Assembly (NCBI RefSeq): GCF_018446385.1
Contig: NC_055990.1
Span: 131,638,996 to 131,702,995, forward strand
Length of the DNA: 64,000 nt
Reading direction: 5' to 3'
Origin: Zingiber officinale
Lineage: Eukaryota > Streptophyta > Magnoliopsida > Zingiberales > Zingiberaceae
Shown here piece after piece: positions 56,737 to 64,000 of this stretch. The notes beneath the pieces are model-generated. The model worked only from the letters and a program-made list of their open reading frames with translations, was not told where the DNA came from and did no database searches. Numbering within the stretch: position 1 is the stretch's first letter; every line of letters starts with the position of its first letter. The translations under genes were made by a program, and so were the position numbers.

Positions 56737-57617
56737 CATAGTTATTTAAGGCATAAGACGCCCAAAAGCTCATAGGTGTTGTGGGGCCTAAGGCGCACCA
56801 TGCAAAGTGAGGTGCACGTCTTACCGAAGTAAGGTGGGAGTATAAATTTTTACAATTTAAACATATATAGGGAATTTCTACCAAAATATTTCACTAATAA
56901 AATTATAGTCCATAAAATATTAAGCAATAATATAAATATAAAATTCACTAGCAAATAAATACATTATACGCATAATTCAAATTAAAGAAAAAAAACTCCA
57001 AATATCTAAATCATCAAAATCTTCATCATCCTCCTTAATCATACAATTTGAATTTGTGATGGAAAAAAACGGAACCATTAGAAGAAAATTCCAAACTAAT
57101 TTACAATTTTGTGACCGAAAAAAAATCGATAATAAAAAATCTGAACTAATTTATAATTTAATTCAATGAGGAAAAAAAAACAAAGGAGAAAACTACCAAA
57201 TTTGAAGCAAGAAAGTGTAGCCAAATCCAAAAGATCGATGTTGATGTTGTAGGCAAGAGAAGAGTTCATTTTTGAGGAGAGGTTGATGTTGATTTTTTAA
57301 GGAAGAGAAAGAGTCACGCAGAGAAATAAGTTTGCAAGGGAGGTTGATGTTGATTTGTTAGGGGAGAGGAAAAGTCATGCTGAGAAATAAGTGTTGCATG
57401 CATGCTATGTAATTAATTAAAAGGATAATCAAAGGTATGGGCTAAGCTTAAAAAAGGGCCTAATTTGCATTTGTACGTCTCACTTCAATGAGGCAAGAAA
57501 AACCACGCCTCAAGCACGCCGGTCGCCTCTCACAAGGCGCACAATTAAGCACGCTTCTTTCAAGTAGTGCACTCGGGTCTATCCCGACACAGCCAATGAA
57601 CACCTTTAATAACTATG
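56737..57617. mobile_element. MITE-like element with CATAGTTATT ends
   Basis: Ends are inverted: CATAGTTATTTAAGG at 56737 and, on the opposite strand, CATAGTTATTAAAGG ending at 57617. GC-rich GGCGCACC/GCCTTA-type motifs lie near both ends (56760-56830 and 57480-57560). The interior contains an imperfect 62-bp tandem duplication around GAGGTTGATGTTGATTT (57280 and 57342). No coding capacity. No target duplication can be shown, because the right end abuts the next element. Confidence 0.55.
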
Positions 57618-57619
57618 AG

Positions 57620-58554
57620 CAAGGTTTAAAATCTCGATCCGTGCCGAGGTTTCGGTCCTAGACTGGAACGATACGGTTTCGATATCGTATTGTGCTGTGT
57701 CGATACGATTTCGGTATTTGTTTTATTTATATATAGTAATTATTAGATAAATATGTTTATTGTGTATAATTTAAAAAAAAGTTGTATATTGATTTTATAT
57801 AAGCTCTCTGTTATTGAACAACTTAATATTGTTAGAGAAAATAATTAAATATAGTTTTCTTTAAAGAAAATTGATTTATTAATAACTCGAATTAAAATTG
57901 ATACATCATAATATATTAACTTACTAATAAGTGGTGTGAATCAAATGGAAGCATTAGTTCTTGTAACATTTTATTTAAGTCAACTCTATAGTTCTCTAAC
58001 GCCCAGATTAAATAATCATAATTATATAAATTAATACAAAGATGCTATTTTATATATAATAATGAATAAATAATTAATTAGTAATTTAAATAATATATAT
58101 TTAAAATAGTAAACCATATTTTAGAATAAAAATTAAATATTAAAATAGAAAAAATACAAAATAATTTTAAAAATATCAGAATATAAATTTGATTTTTTTT
58201 AAAAAAATAAATTTTTTTAGAATTTTTAAAAAAAAATTAGAATGTTTTTTAATTTTTTAGATTTTTTTTAAAAATTAATTTTTTAAATAAAATTTAAAAA
58301 GTAAAAATAATTTCAGAATATTAATTAATAAAATTTATTATTATTTTTAAAATATTAAATATATTTTTTTATATTTTATTGGGATAATTTAATTAGGAGC
58401 TAATGAAAGTCTTTAAATAGTTTATTTTTTTAATTAATATATTTTATATTTTAAAAATATCGAAACTATATCGGTATGGCACGATACGGTACCGAAATTG
58501 TATCGTTTCGATCTAAGACCGAAACGTCAGCACGGATCGAAATTTTAAACCTTG
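57620..58554. mobile_element. Non-autonomous hAT-like element with long inverted ends
   Basis: Left end CAAGGTTTAAAATCTCGATC continues through CGTGCCGAGGTTTCGGTC and ACGATACGGTTTCG. The right end repeats this inverted (CGATACGG ... AAACGTCAGCACGG ... ATTTTAAACCTTG), ending at 58554. Inverted repeats are about 100 bp with some mismatches; the interior is very A/T-rich and noncoding. The CAAGGTTT end resembles the hAT element at 27933. An 8-bp duplication is not recognisable. Confidence 0.65.
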
Positions 58555-59635
58555 CCCTAATCCACCCGGTGAGAAAACTATTTCATATATAATAGTTGAA
58601 GTCCACACATGCACAAAAGACTCAAGGGTCATTTTTAAGCGTGGAGCCAATAAATTTTATTTTGTTAATTCAATACAATCTATCACACAACTCCTTTAGA
58701 GTGCGAAGCTAAATCTCTACAATGCACATAGTTGCGTAGCTCTTTTAGAGGGTGGACCCAAAGTTCGATCCTATAAGAAGTCATTCAATGTTATTAAATT
58801 TTAATTTGTTTATATCTAAATTTTTCAGTATTCATAAAGTGATTCATATTCCTTTAAAGCACTTTCCTAAGATTTCCATTTTCTATCAAACCTAGCATTT
58901 TTTTTTTGTAACAGTGGTACACAAGTGTAAAGAAGCAAGAAGTGAAGAAGATCATAAAAGGCAAACAATTCAAAAGATAGGTAACAAAGGCAAGAGTATA
59001 GAGAGGTTTTTAAAAATAAATTAAATCGCCCAGGAAATTTAGCATTAAACCCAATTTTATTATGCAATATTTTCTTTTAAAATTTTCTCTATTAAAATAA
59101 TATATTTGATTAGTCTCATAATTATGATTTGTCAATTTTAATCATGCACAAGGAAAATATCAAATAGAATTAAACAGGAAAAAACATACCTCGATTGAAG
59201 AAATCTACATCCTCAACAATCACCCCAAAGCATCTTCATGTTTTCTCAATAACTAAATCCTTATGAATTAATATAAGTGTGGATTCAACTCTACAATGTC
59301 AAAAAAAAAAAAAAAAAAAGAGACAAGGGCTATGATAAAGCGGGCTTACCTTATCACTGCGCATCTAGAGAAAGTAAATTAAATAATTTTCCCGATTCTT
59401 AAAATTCATATACCATATTATCCCCTAGTAGTGAAAGGATCAATTTAAGATAGATGGAAACAAAGTGCTTTTTCCACCAGGATAGCGATGGCTTCCAAGA
59501 AGGGAAGCAATTGCTTCCACTAAAAATAGAGTAGCGGTAGCTACTAGGTGAAATTGTGAGAAAGAGAGTGAGGGGAGCGGACATAAAGAAAACATCTTAG
59601 AATAAACCCTAATCCAAAACTCCTTACTTATATTT
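58555..59635. other. Noncoding DNA upstream of the visible CUL4 exons
   Basis: AT-rich; contains a poly-A run at about 59309-59330. No missing CUL4 exon was recognised here. Confidence 0.4.
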
Positions 59636-59830
59636 GAAAACCCTAAACCATATGAACCAAGAATATAATTGAACCAAACCCAAATTATCTAATTTAGCAT
59701 TGGAATCCCTCAACCATATGAACCAAAAGTATAATTGAACCAAACCAATATCTTTTAATTGGGCTTTAGAAATCCTTAACCATATAAACCAAAAATATAA
59801 TTGAACCAAACCCAAATTATCAAATTTGGT
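59636..59830 (+). repeat. Three-copy ~66-bp tandem repeat
   Basis: Units beginning GAAAACCCTAAACCATATGAACC (59636), GGAATCCCTCAACCATATGAACC (59702) and GAAATCCTTAACCATATAAACC (59768) share ATATAATTGAACCAAACC at the same offset. A minus-strand open frame across it repeats LVQLYFWFIWLR, purely from the repeat. A partial fourth copy may follow. Confidence 0.75.
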
Positions 59831-60141
59831 TCAACCCTAACTTATCCAAACGAGCCCAAATCAATTAATTTGGTTCAACTCCAACTTATCTACTTTAATT
59901 TGAATTTGAGTCCAGCTCGATTACAAACAAGAGTTAATCACTTCGTAATGTTTTTCTTTTGAGATATAACAGTAAGATATACCAGTAATAACTTGAAAAG
60001 AACCAAGATTAAGAAAATAGAGTAGAAACAAACCTGCATTTGGAAGTGGATTCAAACTATAGTGGATTTTAAGATAAGAGATTTTGAAGCAATGGCATTT
60101 CAAATTCCAAAACTTCTGTAAAATTTTAGTTTGGTTTGACT

Positions 60142-60274
60142 GTGATGTGAGAAGTAAGGGTAGATAAGTCTTTTTATCTTTTGTTAATAAGTTGATGCTT
60201 AGGGCTGTGTGGCTATATAAACATATGTAATTCTCCTGAAATATGATGAATATTAAAAACTCTTTATTTCAACA
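60142..60274 (+). repeat. Probable Copia 5' LTR (start estimated)
   Basis: The end is fixed by TTTCAACA directly before the primer site. It contains GCTATATAAACAT (TATA-like, near 60212). The start is uncertain because the partner LTR is not visible. Confidence 0.5.
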
Positions 60275-60286
60275 TGGTATCAGAGC
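60275..60286 (+). other. Copia tRNA-Met primer binding site
   Basis: TGGTATCAGAGC directly after the LTR end. Confidence 0.88.
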
Positions 60287-60620
60287 AAAGTTCCGATCCC
60301 TAACCCTAACCCTAGCCGTCGGCGCATCTTCTTCCTCTTTGCCCTAGCGCCGACCAAGCTTTCCTCTTCCTTTCTTCATCGCGATCTCCTAGCGCCGACC
60401 AAGCTTTCTTCCCTTCTCTCTGCCACGTGCAGATCTTCTTCCCGAAGGTGCCCATAAGGTTGCCACCGCCCCAACTTCATCGGCAAAGTTGCAGTGATCT
60501 GCTGGTCACCGGAGAGTAGCAGCTTCTTCAAACTGCTGTGAATTCCTGCACTTCACCTTCTCTCGAATTCTTTTTCTTCAGCCCAGTCTATTGCCGCCGC
60601 CCCCTTCCAGAAAAATTTTA

Positions 60621-61997
60621 ATGGCAGACAACGCTAGCGAAACCTCGGGGATTTCTGCGAACCCTATGTCTTCTTCAGGACAGGTACAACCGGTTTTCAC
60701 AATGGCAGGCACTAGAGGGTCCGGTCTTCAGATAGTATCAGAAAAATTGTCTGAGACAAATTATGCATCTTGGGCAGTTGCTGTTGAACTTTTTGTCGAA
60801 GCCCATGATAAACTTGATATTCTTCATGGCATTAAAGTGAAACAAGATGAAAAGGATCCTAGTTTTCGCACTTGGCGACGTGACAATATTCAATTAATGA
60901 CTTGGATGCTTAACTCTATTAATTCTGGCATCAAGCAAGTCATTCTTCATAACAAAACAGCGTACGACATGTGGAAGACACTGGAGCATATGTATGGACG
61001 TCGACATGATATGCTGCGTACTTATCAGATCAGCAGTCAAATTTTCAAACTTGAACAAGGTTCTATGTCAGTCACCAACTATTTTGCTACTCTGAAGGGA
61101 CTGTGGGATGAGTTTGACTACTACCGGATGGAAAATTGGAGTTCCACTGATGATCATCAGAGATATTTAAAGCTTCTAGAAAAAGACAGAATTATTAAAT
61201 TTTTAGATGGACTTACTGCAGAGTTTGAGAGTTTAAGAGGGCAAATTCTTGGTCTTGATTCTACTCCTTCTCTAGAACAGGTTTACTACAAAATTCTAAG
61301 TGAAGAAGGTAGAAAAAGGACCATGAACAACAAGGGGATTTCCACTGGAGGTCCTCCGATTGGAGAGACCTCTGTCTTTATTGGTTCTGCAAACAAGTTT
61401 CGGCCTGGGGGAACTAAAAGACAAGGGAACAGATTTTGTCGGCACTGCAAGAGAACTAATCATGATTCAGATTTCTGTTGGGAAAAATATCCGGAAAAGA
61501 AACCTAAAAAATTTAAGCACAATGCTAAGAAGGCTCCTAATAGTAATAATATTGCTATCCAAAAGTTAGAAAGTAAAGAGACTATTGGTTCCTCTGTGTC
61601 CTCTATCACGGGATTGTCTTCTACTGATATTGTTAACCTCCAGCATCTTCTCTCTCGGCTTCAAGCTTCATCTTCGGCCTCTACTCCTGCAGATTCTACT
61701 CCATTTCAAGCGCACACAGGTATCCGTGGCCTGGGATCAAGTGTTACTGGTCCCAGTTCTTACAGCCCCTGGGTCATTGATTCAGGAGCTATGGATCACA
61801 TGACAAATGCTGCTAACTCCTTTATTTCTTATTCTTTATCCTCTGGGCAGGAGAAAGTGATCATTGCAGATGGAACCAAAGCCACTATTGCTGCCAAAGG
61901 TTCCATAAAACTTACAGATCATTTTTTCCTATCCTCTGCACTTCATGTTCCTTCCGTCTCTATTAATTTACTTTCTGTTAGTAGCATTACTAAATAA
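60621..61997 (+). CDS. Copia gag and protease
   Basis: Open frame from ATG 60621 (MADNASETSG) to the stop TAA at 61995-61997. The gag domain (about residues 40-240) includes KLSETNYASWAVAVELFVEA, TAYDMWKTLEHMYGRR and SQIFKLEQGSMSVTNYFATL. The zinc knuckle reads CRHCKRTNHDSDFCW near 61440-61480. The protease begins SPWVIDSGAMDHMTNAANS near 61770-61815, with the catalytic D-S-G retained but the usual A-T after it changed to A-M. A premature stop after NLLSVSSITK at 61995 cuts it before the integrase. Confidence 0.85.
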   Translation: MADNASETSGISANPMSSSGQVQPVFTMAGTRGSGLQIVSEKLSETNYASWAVAVELFVEAHDKLDILHGIKVKQDEKDPSFRTWRRDNIQLMTWMLNSINSGIKQVILHNKTAYDMWKTLEHMYGRRHDMLRTYQISSQIFKLEQGSMSVTNYFATLKGLWDEFDYYRMENWSSTDDHQRYLKLLEKDRIIKFLDGLTAEFESLRGQILGLDSTPSLEQVYYKILSEEGRKRTMNNKGISTGGPPIGETSVFIGSANKFRPGGTKRQGNRFCRHCKRTNHDSDFCWEKYPEKKPKKFKHNAKKAPNSNNIAIQKLESKETIGSSVSSITGLSSTDIVNLQHLLSRLQASSSASTPADSTPFQAHTGIRGLGSSVTGPSSYSPWVIDSGAMDHMTNAANSFISYSLSSGQEKVIIADGTKATIAAKGSIKLTDHFFLSSALHVPSVSINLLSVSSITK

Positions 61998-61999
61998 CT

Positions 62000-63100
62000 A
62001 CACTGCTCCGTAACCTTTTTCCCTGATCATTGTGTCTTCCAGGATCTCGAGACCAAGCAGACGATTGGGACTGGCCGTGAAGTAGGGGGTCTTTATTATT
62101 ACCAGCTTGAAACAACATCTGTTCTGAAATCTGCAGCCAAGTGTTTGGGAACTAAGCATCAAGAAATTCTTTTATGGCATTATCGGTTGGGACATTTGTC
62201 TTTTCAGTCTTTGAAAATTTTATTCCCTAGTCTGTTCCTTTCTGTTTCTCTTCAGTCATTTCAATGTGAAATCTGTCAGTTATCCAAATATTGTAGAACA
62301 CATTTTTCTGAGTCTTTAAAGAAGAGTCTGTCTCCATTTGATCTTGTTCATTCGGATGTGTGGGGGCCCTCTCCTGTGACTTCTTTGGATGGCTATCGAT
62401 ATTTTCTATCTTTTATTGATGACTACACCCACTGTACATGGCTTTATTTGATGAAAACTAGGGAAGAAGTTCCTCGTCTCATTCAAAATTTTTGTAGAAT
62501 GGTTGAAACCCAATTTAACTCAAAGGTGAAGATTCTTCGTTCTGACAATGCCCGTGAGTACTTTGCACATTCTCTAAATACTTTTCTTGAAGACTTAGGA
62601 ATTCTTCATGAGTCATCTTGTCCCTACACACCACAACAAAATGGAGTGACCGAGAGAAAGAATCGTCATATTCTTGAAACAACCCGTGCACTTTTATTTC
62701 AACGTCACTTACCCAAATATTTCTGGACTGATGTTGTTCTTGCCGCTGTTATCTCATCAATCGATTGTCATCTAAAGGTCTCGGGAACCGGTGTCCTCTC
62801 ACTATTCTTCATCCTAGCGTAGAGTTGTTCTCCCTTACACCTCGGGATTTTGGTTCACTTTGTTTTATACATGTTCTTGGTCCCAAATCTTCTAAATTTG
62901 ATCCTCGTTCTATACGAGGAGTTTTTATAGGGTATTCCACTTGCCAGAAAGGCTACAAGTGCTTTGATCCTATTACTAGGACGAGATATATCTTGAAGGA
63001 TGTTACTTTCTTTGAGTCTGAGTCTTATTATTCTCCTCAGTCTCATCCTCAGGGGGAGAATATTACCTCTTCCTTTGTGCCTCAAGTGGTCGTTCCTTAA
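62000..63100 (+). pseudogene. Copia integrase, frameshifted
   Basis: After the stop at 61997 reading continues into a GAG-pre-integrase segment (LLWHYRLGHLSFQSLKILF, Cys pair CEICQLSKYC near 62265-62295). The integrase core has DLVHSDVWGPSPVTSLDGYR, FIDDYTHCTWLYLM, LRSDNAREYF and PYTPQQNGVTERKNRHILE; the catalytic D, D and E positions are present. A frameshift near 62760-62770 moves reading to the next frame (62765-63100), with IHVLGPKSSKFDPRSIRGVF. That frame ends in a stop at 63098-63100. The integrase would insert the cDNA. Confidence 0.85.
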
Positions 63101-63109
63101 GTTCCTCAA

Positions 63110-63967
63110 GTGGTTTCTTCTCCTATTCCACTGGATGTCATAGAAAATAGAAAAGATGCCCCATCACTGGGAAAAGATGCTCCATCACTAGGAGCACAGT
63201 CTTCACCAGATATTATTACTTATAAACGACGAAGACACAAGCAAGAACCTCCTATGGATCGGCTGGTTGAATCGGATGCTCTGGCTCCTGATCCTATGAA
63301 GCAGTTATCCTCATCAGTTGAGCCAACCGCACCTCTAAATATGAACGAGCTAGACCTTCCGGTTGTTGTTAGAAAAGGTGTCAGGTCATGTACTCAACAT
63401 CCTATCTCCAACCATGTTTCATACTCTCGTTTGTCTCCTTCATATCATGCATTTGTTTCACAATTATCAAATCATGCTATACCTTCTTCTTATTATGAAG
63501 CTGTAAGGGATTCAAGGTGGCAGGAAGCAATGAACGAAGAAATGGAGGCTCTTAACAGAAATGGTACTTGGGAATTAGTTGATCCCCCAAAGGGGAAGAA
63601 CTTGGTTGGTTCTAAATGGGTCTATGCTATCAAGTATAACTCAGAGGGTGAAGTGATTAGATATAAAGTCAGACTTGTTGCCAAGGGATTCACCCAAACA
63701 TATGGGGTAGATTACTTGGAAACTTTCGCACTAGTTGCAAAGCTGAACTCGGTCAGGATAATTCTTTCTCTTGCTGCTCAATATGATTGGCCTCTATTTC
63801 AGTTAGATGTTAAAAATGCCTTCTTGAATGATGACCTTTATGAAGAAGTATACATGTTGCCACCGCCTGGAATTGAAACAAAAGGAAAGGTTTGCAAGCT
63901 AAGAAAAGCTTTGTATGGCTTAAACAATCTCCCAGAGCATGGTTTGATAGGTTTTGCAAGGTCATGA
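63110..63967 (+). pseudogene. Copia reverse transcriptase start, broken at the edge
   Basis: A Ser/Pro-rich linker is followed by the Copia polymerase: [78 protein letters not shown] and [12 protein letters not shown]. At about 63922 a frameshift diverts reading, which ends in a stop at 63965-63967. The expected continuation (SPRAWFDRF-type residues) is visible in another frame to the window edge. The active-site YVDD lies outside. The linker repeats KDAPSLG twice (63150-63190). Confidence 0.85.
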
Positions 63968-64000
63968 TATTGTTTGGTTTTAAACAAGGGAATGCTGGTC

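Larger units (their letters stand above)
60142..64000 (+). mobile_element. Copia retrotransposon, 5' part, runs off the window
   Basis: A probable short 5' LTR ending AACA at 60274 is followed by the primer site at 60275-60286, a leader, gag and protease (to 61997), integrase (to about 62820) and the start of reverse transcriptase (63110 to the edge). The order protease-integrase-reverse transcriptase defines Copia. The 3' LTR is outside, so the 5' LTR start is only estimated. Several stops and frameshifts show that it is inactive. It may lie in an upstream CUL4 intron. Confidence 0.85.

Noticed and set aside
57000-57420. Possible gene in the middle of the 56737-57617 element
   Set aside because: No open frame with a recognisable domain; the GAGGTTGATGTTGATTT blocks are a local 62-bp duplication.

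Overview
This window is a nuclear segment of a flowering-plant genome. Its genes are intron-rich with GT-AG splice sites, and it has a plant ribosomal-protein promoter, an Au-type SINE, Copia, Athila-like, hAT and Harbinger transposons, and integrated badnavirus-like pararetrovirus DNA. The transposon set and the badnavirus-like insert suggest a monocot (Zingiberales or a similar lineage), but this is an inference and the species cannot be named from the sequence.

Only three host genes are supported. RPL15 (cytosolic ribosomal protein eL15) is on the minus strand at 17552-19597 with four coding exons. A gene for an organelle-targeted RimP-like ribosome maturation factor is on the plus strand at 20037-23978 with five exons, and it shares a short divergent promoter region with RPL15. 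CUL4 (the cullin of CRL4 ubiquitin ligases) is on the minus strand, with 14 exons spread over 24849-55785. The CUL4 5' exons (about the first 240 residues) are not in the window.

Layout. 1-502: dead Harbinger transposase. 502-4216: minus-strand gag-only Copia with a truncated 5' LTR. 4217-9835: 3' part of an Athila-like Ty3 element, carrying two nested solo LTRs that both have perfect 5-bp target duplications. 10790-13150: two degenerate minisatellites (about 45 bp and 121 bp), the first split by a solo LTR. 13860-16540: MITEs, including a 1.2-kb foldback inside a 121-bp tandem duplication. 17430-24850: the two small genes. 24849-60100: CUL4, whose introns are full of insertions. 60100-64000: 5' part of a decayed Copia element that continues past the window.

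The most striking structure is one CUL4 intron of 19.4 kb. It holds two pararetrovirus copies joined tail to tail in inverted orientation (26280-39863 plus strand, about 39860-44605 minus strand). The left copy was later split by a hAT transposon (8-bp duplication) and by a Copia retrotransposon. The right copy preserves the empty site of the Copia insertion. The viral polyprotein region carries a dUTPase with all five family motifs next to movement, capsid, protease, reverse transcriptase and RNase H regions. Every viral reading frame is broken. Two further points deserve a check: a short GC-rich retroposon-like sequence present at two loci, each flanked by a 20-bp duplication (22642-22757 and 48630-48696), and the chain of nested insertions throughout, which allows relative dating.
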